Source: Stappia sp. BW2
GTDB lineage: Bacteria; Pseudomonadota; Alphaproteobacteria; Rhizobiales; Stappiaceae
DNA: 64,000 nucleotides
Assembly: GCF_008107695.1 (NCBI RefSeq)
Contig: NZ_VIRG01000070.1
Coordinates: forward strand, 496,001 to 560,000
Reading direction: 5' to 3'
Within the stretch, counting starts at the first letter, position 1. Each line of letters begins with the position of its first letter. The position numbers and the translations under genes were made by a program. Below the pieces are notes generated by a model that did no database searches, was not told the DNA's origin, and saw only the letters and a program-made list of their open reading frames with translations. Below are positions 9,195 through 18,365 of this stretch, in pieces.

Positions 9195-10352
9195 ATGATC
9201 CTCACTCTTGCCGTTTCCGGATACCGCTCGCTGCGCGACATCGTCTTGCCGCTTGACCGAATCACGCTGGTGACGGGTGCAAACGGCAGCGGCAAATCGA
9301 GCCTTTACCGGTCGATCCGTCTGCTGGCGGAAGTCTCGCAAGGCCAGGCGATAGCCTCGCTGGCGGCAGAAGGTGGCCTTAATTCGACGCTCTGGGCCGG
9401 CCCGGAAGCTTTCTCCCGGGCCATGAAACAGGGCGAGGTGCCCGTACAGGGGACCCTTCGCAAGGGCGTGGTCAGCCTGAAGCTCGGCTTTGCCGATGAG
9501 GACTATGGCTATGCCATTGATCTCGGTCTGCCGGCGGATGCCGGGCACTCGCTGTTTTCCATGGATCCGGAGATCAAGGCTGAGGTGTTGTGGGCGGGCG
9601 AAGCCCTGTCCCGCTCGAACGAGATCGCGGCCAGAAACGGTCCGACGGTTCGGGTTCTCAACAGTCAGGGGCAGCGTGTTCCGGTTTTCCAGAACCTGGC
9701 CCGCTTCGACAGCATGATGACCCATGCCGCCGATCCGAAGGACGGGCTGGAACTGCTTGTCATGCGCGAGCGCATGCGTGCCTGGCGTTTCTATGACCAC
9801 CTGCGCACCGACAGGGAGGCCCCTGCGCGCTTTCCCAAGATCGGAACGAGGACACCGGTGCTCAGCGGAGACGGTGGAGATCTGGCCGCTGCCATTCAGA
9901 CGATCCTGGAAATTGGTGACGAGCGGGCCCTGGAAGAGGCGATCGACGATGCCTTTCCCGGGGCATCCGTCCGGATTTCGGTCAATGACGGCTATTTTGA
10001 ATTGCTGATGCAGCAGAAAGGCCTGTTGCGGGAGCTGCGGGCAAGCGAACTGTCAGATGGCACTCTTCGCTATCTGTTGTTGACGGCGGCGCTCCTGTCG
10101 CCGCGCCCGGCGCCTCTTGTGGTGCTGAACGAGCCGGAGACGAGCCTCCACCCGGCCTTGCTGGAGCCTCTTGCCCGTCTGATCGCGCGGGCCGCGGAAA
10201 AGACGCAGGTGATCGTCGTTTCCCATGCGGAAGAACTTGTGTCTGTTCTGTCCTCGGAAAGAGGCTGCATGCGCTATGATCTACGCAAGGAACTTGGCGA
10301 GACGGTTGTGGATGACGCTGACGCACAGCGCTGGAACTGGCCAAAGAGATAA
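9195..10352 (+). CDS. AAA-family ATPase (AAA_21/SMC-like, single domain)
   Basis: ATPase of 385 residues with an SMC/RecF-like head. The N-terminus MILTLAVSGYRSLRDIVLPL leads to Walker A GANGSGKSS (residues 28-36). A central insertion of about 200 residues follows, then a signature-like ELSDGTLRYLLLTAALLS and Walker B PLVVLNEPETSLHP. The switch histidine is in VIVVSHAEELV. Such proteins are often annotated as putative ATPases; the biological role is unknown. No nuclease, TOPRIM or toxin partner is adjacent, so a defence role is not supported. It begins 24 bp after the ade remnant. Confidence 0.8.
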   Translation: MILTLAVSGYRSLRDIVLPLDRITLVTGANGSGKSSLYRSIRLLAEVSQGQAIASLAAEGGLNSTLWAGPEAFSRAMKQGEVPVQGTLRKGVVSLKLGFADEDYGYAIDLGLPADAGHSLFSMDPEIKAEVLWAGEALSRSNEIAARNGPTVRVLNSQGQRVPVFQNLARFDSMMTHAADPKDGLELLVMRERMRAWRFYDHLRTDREAPARFPKIGTRTPVLSGDGGDLAAAIQTILEIGDERALEEAIDDAFPGASVRISVNDGYFELLMQQKGLLRELRASELSDGTLRYLLLTAALLSPRPAPLVVLNEPETSLHPALLEPLARLIARAAEKTQVIVVSHAEELVSVLSSERGCMRYDLRKELGETVVDDADAQRWNWPKR

Positions 10353-10656
10353 ACCGTCGGTATTGCACAGCCATCGATAAGTTTCTGATTTGACGTCTCT
10401 ATTGCCAACTGGCTCAGCAGTCTTATCTTAACCGGATGGTTCATCGCGCGCAAAAAAATGACGAGGTGTCGTTACGTCGCGAGTTGACGTAAACGGAAGG
10501 TTGCGTCATGTCAGGAGAGACCCAAAGAGGTAACGCCTCATTGGTGGCCGGGCCTGGAGGAGGACCATTTCGTGCTAAGGATTCAGTCCGGATCGCGAAA
10601 TTGCAGGATGAGGGCCCGTCTGCGCGATGAAGCGATAAGACGCGTTGGAGAACGTA
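10353..10656. promoter_or_regulatory. Region upstream of acyl-CoA ligase with inverted repeat
   Basis: Non-coding stretch of 304 bp. The only feature seen is TTACGTC-N7-GACGTAA at 10473-10493, a perfect 7-bp inverted repeat about 165 bp before the acyl-CoA ligase start. It could be an operator for a fatty-acid-type regulator; this is inference. The rest is unremarkable. Confidence 0.4.
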
Positions 10657-12327
10657 ATGACGACTGCGGAGGAGTGGAGCGCGGCGTTCAAGCCCCGTCC
10701 CGTACACGAGTATCTCGAGACGACCGTTGCCCAATATGGCGCCCGTCCGGCCTGTGATTTCATGGGCAAGATGTGGACTTATGCCGAAATCGGCGCACTC
10801 GTCGACAGGACGGCGGCCGGGCTGCAGGCAATGGGCGTTGGCCCGGGTGTTCATGTAGGCCTCTGCCTGCCAAACACGCCCTATTACACCCTCTTTTACT
10901 TCGCGGTTCTGAAGATCGGCGGCACGGTCGTGAACTTCAATCCGCTCTATGTGGAGCGCGAACTGTCCTTCCAGGCACGTGATGCGGATGCGCGCATCAT
11001 GGTGACCATGGATCTGAAGGTGATCTACGACAAGGTCGAGGAAGTGCGCAAGGAGCGCGCGCTCGACAAGATCATCGTCTGCCCGATGGCCTGGTGCCTG
11101 CCGACGATCAAGAAAGTGCTGTTCAGCCTGTTCAAGCGCAAGGAACTGGCCGACATCCCCCATGACGATGCGCATGTCCGTTTCGAGGACTTGCAGACCA
11201 AGGGAGACAGGCCGAAGCCGGTCACGATAGATCCGGCCAACGATATTGCAGTGCTGCAGTACACGGGCGGAACCACCGGCGTTCCCAAGGGCGCCATGCT
11301 GACGCATAAAAACCTGTCCGCCAATATCGAGCAGATGCGCTGCGTTTTCGAAAAGGCACGGCCGGGCCAGGAAAAGATGTTGTGCGTGCTGCCGTTCTTC
11401 CACGTGTTCGCGATGACGGTGGCGCAAAATCTGTCGATCATCCTGGGCGCCGAGATGGTCCTGCAGCCGCGCTTTGACCTGAAGTCCCTTCTGGAAGCGG
11501 TCAAGCGCAAGAAGGTGACCCTGTTTCCGGGGGTGCCGACGATCTACACGGCCATCAACAACTCCCCCATGACCGCGAATTATGACCTGACCAGCATCAA
11601 GATCTGCCTGTCTGGCGGGGCGCCTTTGCCGGTCGAGGTGAAGGAAAGCTTTGAAAAAATCACCGGCTGTATTCTGGTGGAAGGCTACGGGCTGACGGAA
11701 ACGTCACCGGTTGCCGCGGTCAACCCTCTGGATGAAAGCCGCCGGGCGGGCTCCATCGGCCGGCTGGTGCCGGGAACCAGCGCCCGCTTCGTCAGCATCG
11801 AAGATCGCGAGACGGAAGTTCCGGCGGGGGAAAAAGGCGAGTTGCTGCTGCATGGTCCGCAGGTGATGAAAGGCTACTGGAAGCGGGAAGACGCGACCGC
11901 CGAGACCATCACCCCGGACGGCTATCTTCACACCGGCGACGTCGGCTATCTGGACGAAGGCGGCTTCATCTATCTGGTTGACCGGATCAAGGACCTGATC
12001 CTGTGTTCCGGCTACAATGTCTATCCGCGTGTCATCGAGGAAGCGATCTATCAGCACAAGGCTGTCGACGAGACCATCGTCATTGCCGTGCCGGATGCCT
12101 ATCGTGGCCAGAGCCCGAAAGCCTTCATCAAACTGAAGGAAGGTCACTCGCTGACGGCGGACGACATGAAGACCTTTCTGAAAGGGCATTTGTCGGCAAT
12201 CGAACTGCCTCGCGCCTATGAGTTCCGCGACGAGTTGCCCAAGACCATGGTCGGCAAATTGTCGAAGAAGGAGCTGGTCGAGGAGGAAGCTCAGAAGCGG
12301 GCCAAGGCGGAGGCCAAGAGCGCCTGA
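10657..12327 (+). CDS. Long-chain fatty acid--CoA ligase (AMP-binding)
   Basis: Acyl-CoA synthetase of 556 residues (ANL superfamily) that activates carboxylic acids with ATP and CoA before beta-oxidation. The P-loop motif YTGGTTGVPKGAMLTHKN, the A5-type motif VEGYGLTETSP, and HTGDVGYLDEGGFIYLVDRIKDLI are intact. The C-terminal catalytic lysine lies in LPKTMVGKLSKKELVE. A TTG at 10645 could give four more residues, but GGAG at 10647-10650 sits six bases before the ATG at 10657 and decides the start. Chain-length preference cannot be read from sequence; FadD- and PimA-like enzymes are both possible. Confidence 0.88.
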   Translation: MTTAEEWSAAFKPRPVHEYLETTVAQYGARPACDFMGKMWTYAEIGALVDRTAAGLQAMGVGPGVHVGLCLPNTPYYTLFYFAVLKIGGTVVNFNPLYVERELSFQARDADARIMVTMDLKVIYDKVEEVRKERALDKIIVCPMAWCLPTIKKVLFSLFKRKELADIPHDDAHVRFEDLQTKGDRPKPVTIDPANDIAVLQYTGGTTGVPKGAMLTHKNLSANIEQMRCVFEKARPGQEKMLCVLPFFHVFAMTVAQNLSIILGAEMVLQPRFDLKSLLEAVKRKKVTLFPGVPTIYTAINNSPMTANYDLTSIKICLSGGAPLPVEVKESFEKITGCILVEGYGLTETSPVAAVNPLDESRRAGSIGRLVPGTSARFVSIEDRETEVPAGEKGELLLHGPQVMKGYWKREDATAETITPDGYLHTGDVGYLDEGGFIYLVDRIKDLILCSGYNVYPRVIEEAIYQHKAVDETIVIAVPDAYRGQSPKAFIKLKEGHSLTADDMKTFLKGHLSAIELPRAYEFRDELPKTMVGKLSKKELVEEEAQKRAKAEAKSA

Positions 12328-12345
12328 GCGTCTGGTACTGAACAT

Positions 12346-13011
12346 CTAAAGTGTCTTCAGATAGTCCTGAAATTCCTTGCCGGGTTCCATCGGGAAGCGG
12401 GTTTCGGTGACCTCGAAGGTCTTGATGCGGTCAAGGCGGAAATTGCGGAAACCATCCCGCATTTCGCACCAGGCCGTCAGCACCCAGACACTTTCGAAGG
12501 CGGTCAGTCCCAGCGGACGGGTGAGGCGGTCACTGACACGATCCTGCAAGTCGCTATAGCTGAGCTGCACCTTGCGCCGTTTGCGAATGGCATCGCGAAG
12601 CGGTGACAGGGCGTCCTGGCCAAGTGCGGAGGACGCCTTGCCGACGGCAAGAAGGGGACGATTCAGGGAACGCTCGCCCTCGGAGAGAACCGCGCCGAGC
12701 TTGCCGAGCACCCGCTCGGCCGTTTCGCTCATGGAGGCGTCACCGCGTGCCTTCACCATGCGGATGCCAAGCAGAATGACATCCAGCTCGTCCGGGTCGA
12801 ACTGCATGGGCGGCAGAAAATAGCCGCGTTCAAGAAGGTAACCGACCCCACCTTCGCCGCGAATGGGGGCGCCCATCGCCTTCAACGTTGCCATGTCTCG
12901 ATAAATCGTCCGTTCCGTCACGCCCAGCAACTCGGCCAGGGTGGCAGCCGGAACCGCGCTCCTGCGGCTGCGAAGGGCATCCAGAATGGAAAACAGCCTG
13001 ATGGTTCGCAT
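12346..13011 (-). CDS. YafY/DeoR-type regulator with HTH_11 and WYL domains
   Basis: Transcription regulator of 221 residues. A helix-turn-helix near residues 1-60 (AATLAELLGVTERTIYRDMATL) is followed by a WYL domain around residues 125-210 (RRKVQLSYSDLQDRVSDRLTRPLGL, trimmed for length as RKVQLSYSDL and RPLGL). The upstream ATG at 13053 would add 14 residues; the ATG at 13011 begins the family-typical MRTIRLFSILDALRSR. It is divergent from the 13149 gene across 137 bp and probably controls it, as YafY-type regulators often control an adjacent divergent gene. The ligand is unknown. Confidence 0.85.
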   Translation of the reverse strand: MRTIRLFSILDALRSRRSAVPAATLAELLGVTERTIYRDMATLKAMGAPIRGEGGVGYLLERGYFLPPMQFDPDELDVILLGIRMVKARGDASMSETAERVLGKLGAVLSEGERSLNRPLLAVGKASSALGQDALSPLRDAIRKRRKVQLSYSDLQDRVSDRLTRPLGLTAFESVWVLTAWCEMRDGFRNFRLDRIKTFEVTETRFPMEPGKEFQDYLKTL

Positions 13012-13148
13012 GGGAAGTCGCTCTCCGGCCGGTTTCTGCAGGGCGCTCAGCACAAGCGCTTCTGGACGATCATAAACGCATCCCCCTGACAGAAACTGTC
13101 TCTGACCCCTTCTATAGAGCGTGCAACAGAAACGGGAAAGGACATCTC

Positions 13149-13787
13149 ATGTTGCGCAAAGATCTGGGACCGATGAAGGTGATGGGGTTTGCCCGCTACG
13201 AAGCAAATCCAGGCGTGGGCGCGCCCGACCTGATTGCCGCCGCCCGCCGGTGGCAGAAGGAGTTCCTCAACGATCAGCCGGGCATCGCCTTTCACTGCTT
13301 CCTGGGCAATGCGGCAGGCGGATATGCCGATGCAATTCTGGCGAGGGACGAGGCCTCCTTTGCCGCTATGTCCGAAGCGCATCTGCAGGCGCCAAGCTCC
13401 AGAGCCTTCATGGAACTGCTCGACACCGGCAGCATCCGCCTGTGTCTCAACCGCCTGATGATTGACCTCGAGGCGGTGCCGGACGGATTTTCCGCCATAG
13501 AATTCGGCACGTTTCGTCCCAAGGAGGATGGTGGTTTTTCAGAAGAGGTGCTGACGGCCGCTTCCAGACGGATCGAGCAGGAATATCTTGCAGCCTTTCC
13601 CGAAACCCGGGCGCATCTGATGGCGCGGGCAGGCGAGGATACCTATTCGGAGATCTGTTTTGTGGAGACGGAAGGCGCTGCCCGCGAGATCTGCGCCGGC
13701 TATGTGTCGCACGCGGCGTGTGCGCCGCTGTTGAACCTGTTTGACCCCGCCAGCGTCGATCTGGATTTCTGGCACGTGCTTGCCTGA
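13149..13787 (+). CDS. Unknown protein divergent from a WYL regulator
   Basis: Protein of 212 residues that I do not assign to a named family. It has no signal peptide or membrane helix. Two halves (about 1-105 and 106-212) each have beta-alpha-beta character (KVMGFARYEAN..., FSAIEFGTFRPKEDG...), which resembles a duplicated ferredoxin-like/ABM barrel, but this is weak inference. AAAGGA precedes the ATG at 13149. The gene's position opposite the WYL regulator suggests it is the regulated partner. Confidence 0.65.
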   Translation: MLRKDLGPMKVMGFARYEANPGVGAPDLIAAARRWQKEFLNDQPGIAFHCFLGNAAGGYADAILARDEASFAAMSEAHLQAPSSRAFMELLDTGSIRLCLNRLMIDLEAVPDGFSAIEFGTFRPKEDGGFSEEVLTAASRRIEQEYLAAFPETRAHLMARAGEDTYSEICFVETEGAAREICAGYVSHAACAPLLNLFDPASVDLDFWHVLA

Positions 13788-13830
13788 GCCGGCAGGCAAC
13801 CCCATCATCCGGAGGCCAAGGGGCCGTACC

Positions 13831-14811
13831 CTAGTTGTTGTAGCCGCGTCCGTCCGAGGCTCTGGCCAGTTTCTGGCCGCGTTTGGCCTCGCGGCGGACC
13901 GTATAGATCGAGGCGGCGATGATGACGGCGGCTCCGGCCAGCGTTTCCACTCGGGGCCACTGGTGGAACACGAGAGCGCCGAAAATGGTGGCGTAGAGAA
14001 GCCGGGTGTAATCGAGTGAGGCGATGGCCGTGGCTTCTCCGGCCCTGAATGCCCGGATATTGGCCATCTGGGCGGCCCAGGAGATGATGCCGATGCAGAT
14101 CAGAATCCCCCATTGTTCCAGCGTCGGAGGTTGCCACGTCATCACGGCAGGAATGACCATGATCATCCCGACCCCGAAGGCCTGGTAGGTCAGGATGGTG
14201 ACCGGGGGATCTGTGCGTGTCAGCAGACGGACAACGATCATGACCATGCCGGCACAGGCCGCACCCGCGATGGCGAGCAGCGCATAGTGGTCGACCAGCC
14301 CGTCGCCGTGCGGGCGCAGCATCAGGACAACCCCCAGAAAGCCGACGATCGTCGCGCCCCAGCGGTGAGGCCCGACGGTTTCTCCCAGAAACCAGATGGC
14401 GAAGATCGTCAGGAAGAATGTCTTGGAGAAGCTGATGGCCGTGGCATCGGCCAGGGGCAGTTCAATGACCGCCGTGAAGCCGCAGAGCATGGCTGTTGTG
14501 GCGAAGACGATACGGGTGATTTGCAGCCCCGGGCGCTTGGTCACCAAAGAGGTCGGCAGGCCGCTGAGGATCTTCGGAGCAACGATCGCAAGCATGACCG
14601 CCTGGCGGATCACCAGGATCTGGAACACCGACAGGTCCTTGCCCAGCAGCTTGATGAGGGTGACCATGATCGAGAACAGAAACGCAGCCAGAAGGATCCA
14701 GAGAGCCCCGACGGTGTTTGACGGCAGGTTTTCCGTCAGGCTCGTCACCTTGCGACGGAGACGGTTGCCGGTCGCCTCGGGAGGCTCCGGCTGTTGTGTG
14801 GGCATGTCCAT
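13831..14811 (-). CDS. DMT-superfamily EamA transporter
   Basis: Inner-membrane protein of 326 residues with about ten hydrophobic helices arranged as two EamA repeats (about residues 35-165 and 185-310). The first repeat contains IRQAVMLAIVAPKIL and LADATAISFSKTFFLTIFAI, typical of drug/metabolite exporters. The frame is open to 15000, but AAGGA six bases before the ATG at 14811 and the polar MDMPTQQPEPPEATG leader support this start. The substrate is unknown. It is divergent from the VOC gene. Confidence 0.8.
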   Translation of the reverse strand: MDMPTQQPEPPEATGNRLRRKVTSLTENLPSNTVGALWILLAAFLFSIMVTLIKLLGKDLSVFQILVIRQAVMLAIVAPKILSGLPTSLVTKRPGLQITRIVFATTAMLCGFTAVIELPLADATAISFSKTFFLTIFAIWFLGETVGPHRWGATIVGFLGVVLMLRPHGDGLVDHYALLAIAGAACAGMVMIVVRLLTRTDPPVTILTYQAFGVGMIMVIPAVMTWQPPTLEQWGILICIGIISWAAQMANIRAFRAGEATAIASLDYTRLLYATIFGALVFHQWPRVETLAGAAVIIAASIYTVRREAKRGQKLARASDGRGYNN

Positions 14812-14998
14812 CGTGAATCCTTGCCGGAAGGCATGCGGATGCGGCGGCATGACGGGGCCGAAGCACGGGCAAGACTTGGATAAGGCTGTTTGTTGCGGTT
14901 GAAACAAGCTTAGCGTTTTTCGCGCAGAAGGAAAGAGGGCGGCTGTTTGCCTTTGCAAGCAGATGTCCTTAAAACTGCGCCGAACCGGGAGGAAATTC

Positions 14999-15586
14999 AT
15001 GGAAAAAATCCAGACGCAGGGTGTGCATCACATCACTCTTGTGGGCGCTGACAGGCAGACGTCCATCGATTTCTGGGAAGGGCTCCTGGGAATGCCTTTC
15101 GTTTTCGAACAGCCCAATCTGGACGCCGCCGACCAGAGCCACCTTTATTTCGATCCGGGCGATGGCCGCCTCATCACGATCTTCACCAGCGAAGACCGCA
15201 AACCGGACCCGGATCCGGCGCCGCAGACCATGGGCTGCGTCCATCATCTGGCGCTTGCCGTGTCGCAGGCGACGTTCCACCAGATCGCGGAACGTCTCGA
15301 CAAGCGCGGCATTTCGCACAGCGGTCCGAAGGATCGCGGCTTCATGGATTCCATCTATTTTCGGGATCCGCTCGGGCTGTTGATCGAACTTGCCAGCTAC
15401 CGCTTCGTGCCGCCGGAAGGCGTGGCCATGGGCGAGGTGATGCTGGAAGCCCACAAGATCCGCGTCGCACGCGGTGACTACAACATCCAGGAAGTCCACC
15501 TTGCCGATGCCATCGAGCAACTGACCCGCGACACGAGACGCAGTCTGTCGGACGACCGGAGCCCGAAGAACCCCTACAAGCGTTGA
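14999..15586 (+). CDS. VOC-family (glyoxalase/dioxygenase-like) metalloprotein
   Basis: Vicinal oxygen chelate protein of 195 residues with paired beta-alpha-beta-beta-beta modules. Candidate metal ligands are the histidine of GVHHITLVGADRQ, the histidine of GCVHHLALAVS and the glutamate of LGLLIELASYRF. The arrangement fits ring-cleaving dioxygenase or glyoxalase-like enzymes; no substrate can be assigned. The start is set by GGGAGGA just before the ATG at 14999; an in-frame upstream start at 14963 is less likely. Confidence 0.8.
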   Translation: MEKIQTQGVHHITLVGADRQTSIDFWEGLLGMPFVFEQPNLDAADQSHLYFDPGDGRLITIFTSEDRKPDPDPAPQTMGCVHHLALAVSQATFHQIAERLDKRGISHSGPKDRGFMDSIYFRDPLGLLIELASYRFVPPEGVAMGEVMLEAHKIRVARGDYNIQEVHLADAIEQLTRDTRRSLSDDRSPKNPYKR

Positions 15587-15782
15587 GGGCGATGGCCCGA
15601 CGTCGCCACTGCCTGTCGTTCTTTTCGAGCGCTTGCAAATTCGCTTGCACGCCGATGTGAATCATGATGATGGACTGCATCCAGAATGTGGGACCAGGCG
15701 CTGGTACTCAAGCCTGACCGCAACCTGAGTTGCGCTCTTCGGCGGGCCATGCAATGCTCGGTTAACAAGGTCGTTTGGGATT

Positions 15783-15812
15783 GGCCCCGGTAAGGGGCCC
15801 CAGGGTTTTTTT
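15783..15812 (+). terminator. Hairpin plus T-run abutting the rimB-like start codon
   Basis: GGCCCC-GGTAA-GGGGCC (15783-15799) is followed by CCAGGG and seven T's (15806-15812), two bases before the ATG at 15815. It resembles an intrinsic terminator or attenuator, although the T-run is offset six bases from the stem. It leaves little room for a ribosome site: AGGG at 15802-15805 is the only candidate. Confidence 0.45.
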
Positions 15813-15814
15813 GA

Positions 15815-16288
15815 ATGACAATGGCTAAGAAGGGGCGTCCCCTTGCCGCTGCCGATATCATCGGCTGGCGTGAAATCGTGAGCCTTCCCGAACTGGGCGT
15901 TTTCGATATGCGGGCCAAGATCGATACTGGCGCGCGCACATCTGCGCTCCATGCCGAAGAGCAGGAAGTGTTCGAGCGCGATGGCCGGACCTGGGTACGC
16001 TTCCGTGTGCCGGCTTCGCGTCATCACAGTGATTTCCGGGCTGAAGTTCCGGTCCTGGACGAACGCAACATCAAGAATACGAGTGGTGTTCCGGAGCGGC
16101 GGATTGTCATCCGCACGTTACTTCATCTTGGAAAACATCACTGGCATGTGGACGTGTCACTGGCGGACAGATCGAACATGGGGTTCGACATGATCCTCGG
16201 CCGGACGGCAATCCGGCGGCACAATGTGCTGGTGCATGCGGGCCGGTCCTTCCTGGCGGGAAAGCCCGCTCTGGCAACAAAACACTAA
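15815..16288 (+). CDS. RimB-like ATP-dependent zinc protease family (retropepsin-like)
   Basis: Protein of 157 residues of the family annotated as RimK-associated or ATP-dependent zinc protease. The aspartic-protease-like core motif [16 protein letters not shown] is near residue 34, and the C-terminal half contains [19 protein letters not shown]. It lies immediately upstream of rimK (94-bp gap with a small hairpin, CCGCG...CGCGG near 16290). RimB of Pseudomonas acts with RimK in ribosomal protein S6 modification; that role is inferred here from family and context. A second ATG at 15821 is possible. Confidence 0.82.
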   Translation: MTMAKKGRPLAAADIIGWREIVSLPELGVFDMRAKIDTGARTSALHAEEQEVFERDGRTWVRFRVPASRHHSDFRAEVPVLDERNIKNTSGVPERRIVIRTLLHLGKHHWHVDVSLADRSNMGFDMILGRTAIRRHNVLVHAGRSFLAGKPALATKH

Positions 16289-16382
16289 GCCGCGCGTTTA
16301 CGCGGCAAAGAACAATCAATCACTGAACATTCGGTGTCGCAACACCGTTCGGAACAAGGCTGAGACCGAGGGACTTGAACCA

Positions 16383-17288
16383 ATGAAGATTGCTATGATG
16401 GCACGGAATCCCGAGCTCTATTCGCACAAGCGTCTGAAGGACGCTGCCGAAGAGCGCGGTCACGAGCTGGAAATCATCAACACGCTGCGCTGCTACATGA
16501 ACATCGCCTCGCGGCGGCCGGAGATCTACTACAACGGCGAAAAGCTGACCGGCTTCGATGCGGTTATCCCGAGAATTGGCGCGTCTGTTACCTTCTACGG
16601 TCTGGCGGTGCTGCGGCAGTTCGAGATGATGGGCGTTTATCCGCTGAATGAATCCGTTGCCATCGGCCGGTCGCGTGACAAGCTGCGGTCGATGCAGTTG
16701 CTCGCCCGCGACGGCATCGGCCTGCCGGTAACGACCTTTGCCCACGATCCAAAGATGACCGAGGAAGTGCTGGCAACTGCCGGGGGTGCTCCCGTGGTGA
16801 TCAAGCTGCTGGAAGGCACTCAGGGCATCGGTGTGGTTCTTGCCGATACCGAGCGCTCTGCCAAGTCGGTCATCGAGGCGTTTCGCGGTGCCAATGTGAA
16901 CATCCTGGTGCAGGAATTCATCAAGGAAGCGGGCGGCACCGACATTCGCGCGCTGGTGGTTGGCGGCAAGGTGATTGCGGCCATGAAACGGACGGGCGCC
17001 GAAGGCGAATTCCGCTCCAACCTGCACCGTGGTGGCAGTGCGGCCTCCATCAAGATCTCGCCCGAGGAACGCTCGACCGCCATTCGCGCGGCGAAGACCA
17101 TGGGGCTGAATGTCTGCGGTGTCGACATGCTGCGGTCCAATCACGGACCGGTGGTGATGGAAGTCAACTCCTCGCCTGGGCTGGAAGGCGTTGAAAAGGC
17201 GACCGGTATTGATGTCGCCGGCAAGATCATCGACTTTATTTCCAAGAATGCCCAAGTTGGCAAAACCAAGACCAAGGGACGCGGTTGA
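16383..17288 (+). CDS. rimK: RimK-family alpha-L-glutamate ligase (ATP-grasp)
   Basis: ATP-grasp ligase of 301 residues, almost the length of E. coli RimK (300), which adds glutamates to the C-terminus of ribosomal protein S6. [18 protein letters not shown] starts the preATP-grasp domain. [18 protein letters not shown] and [22 protein letters not shown] form the nucleotide site, and [22 protein letters not shown] carries the metal-binding Glu/Asn pair. The open frame extends upstream to 16224 but that overlaps the previous gene. The stop overlaps the TTG start of the next gene. Confidence 0.92.
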   Translation: MKIAMMARNPELYSHKRLKDAAEERGHELEIINTLRCYMNIASRRPEIYYNGEKLTGFDAVIPRIGASVTFYGLAVLRQFEMMGVYPLNESVAIGRSRDKLRSMQLLARDGIGLPVTTFAHDPKMTEEVLATAGGAPVVIKLLEGTQGIGVVLADTERSAKSVIEAFRGANVNILVQEFIKEAGGTDIRALVVGGKVIAAMKRTGAEGEFRSNLHRGGSAASIKISPEERSTAIRAAKTMGLNVCGVDMLRSNHGPVVMEVNSSPGLEGVEKATGIDVAGKIIDFISKNAQVGKTKTKGRG

Positions 17289-18346
17289 GCACGAAAGTGA
17301 AAGTCTTCGAGATCGGCGAACACAAGATCGCGCCGGGAACCCGGCGTACGGTCGACCTTCCGGTCAGCGTGCTGTCGGACCATACGCCGGTGACGATGTC
17401 CGTACATGTTCTGCATGGAAGCAGGCCGGGGCCCGTGATGTTCGTCAGTGCGGCGGTTCACGGCGATGAAGTTATCGGTGTGGAGATCGCGCGTCGGGTC
17501 CTGAAGGCGCCGCAGCTTGAAATCGAGGAGCTGGGGAAGTTCAAGGGCACGCTGATGGTCATCCCGATCGTCAACGCGTTCGGCTTTCTCAATCATTCGC
17601 GTTACCTGCCTGACCGGCGCGACCTCAACCGCTCGTTTCCCGGCAGCCCGCGGGGCTCGCTGGCCGGACGGCTGGCGCAACTGTTCATGAGCGAGATCGT
17701 CAACCGGTCGGACTATGGCATCGACCTGCATTCGGCCGCCATTCACCGGACCAACCTGCCGCAGATCCGCGTTTCTCCGTCCCGGGCCGATACGCTGGCG
17801 CTTGCCAAAGCGTTCGGCGCTCCGGTGATCCTTACCTCGAAAGTGCGTGAGGGTTCGCTGCGCCAGGCTGCGCAGTTGAAGGGAACCGACGTGCTGGTGT
17901 TCGAGGCAGGCGAGGGGCTGCGGTTCGACGAAATGGCGATCCGGGCCGGTGTCTCCGGCGTGCTGCGGGTGATGCGCGAATTGAAGATGCTGGGTGCCAA
18001 GGGCATCACACGACCGAAGGCTCATTCGATCCTCAGCAAGTCGAGCTATTGGGTCCGCGCGCCCGCTGGCGGTTTGCTGCGGCCGTTCAAATCGGTCGGG
18101 GATGTCGTCGAACAGGGCATGCTGCTGGGCATCACGTCGGATCCTTTCGGGGAAAAGGAACGGAACGTTCTGGCCGAGCAGGCCGGGCTGATCGTCGGCA
18201 GAACCAATCTGCCGGTGGTCAACGAAGGGGACGGGCTGTTTCACATTGCCGAGTTCAACGAACGCTATGATGCGGAGACCACCCTCGACAGCCTGGCTTC
18301 CCAACTCGAGGCCGATCCGCTGTTTGACGAGGATGAGATTATCTAG
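17285..18346 (+). CDS. AspA/AstE-family (M14-like) hydrolase, Rim-associated
   Basis: Zinc hydrolase of 353 residues of the succinylglutamate desuccinylase/aspartoacylase family. Candidate zinc ligands are His and Glu in [13 protein letters not shown] and His in [11 protein letters not shown], with ARG-type substrate contacts in [13 protein letters not shown] biotin-lipoyl-like C-terminal domain is suggested around [20 protein letters not shown]. The start is TTG at 17285, overlapping the rimK stop by four bases, so the pair is coupled. With the RimB-like protease it forms a trio that recurs with ATP-grasp peptide ligases. A role in removing or processing glutamate tails is inference. Confidence 0.82.
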   Translation: MSTKVKVFEIGEHKIAPGTRRTVDLPVSVLSDHTPVTMSVHVLHGSRPGPVMFVSAAVHGDEVIGVEIARRVLKAPQLEIEELGKFKGTLMVIPIVNAFGFLNHSRYLPDRRDLNRSFPGSPRGSLAGRLAQLFMSEIVNRSDYGIDLHSAAIHRTNLPQIRVSPSRADTLALAKAFGAPVILTSKVREGSLRQAAQLKGTDVLVFEAGEGLRFDEMAIRAGVSGVLRVMRELKMLGAKGITRPKAHSILSKSSYWVRAPAGGLLRPFKSVGDVVEQGMLLGITSDPFGEKERNVLAEQAGLIVGRTNLPVVNEGDGLFHIAEFNERYDAETTLDSLASQLEADPLFDEDEII

Positions 18347-18365
18347 AGGCCGCCGGGTTCCACCC

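Noticed and set aside
9195..10352. AAA ATPase as an antiphage defence gene
   Set aside because: No nuclease, TOPRIM, toxin or reverse transcriptase partner is adjacent and the surroundings are metabolic.
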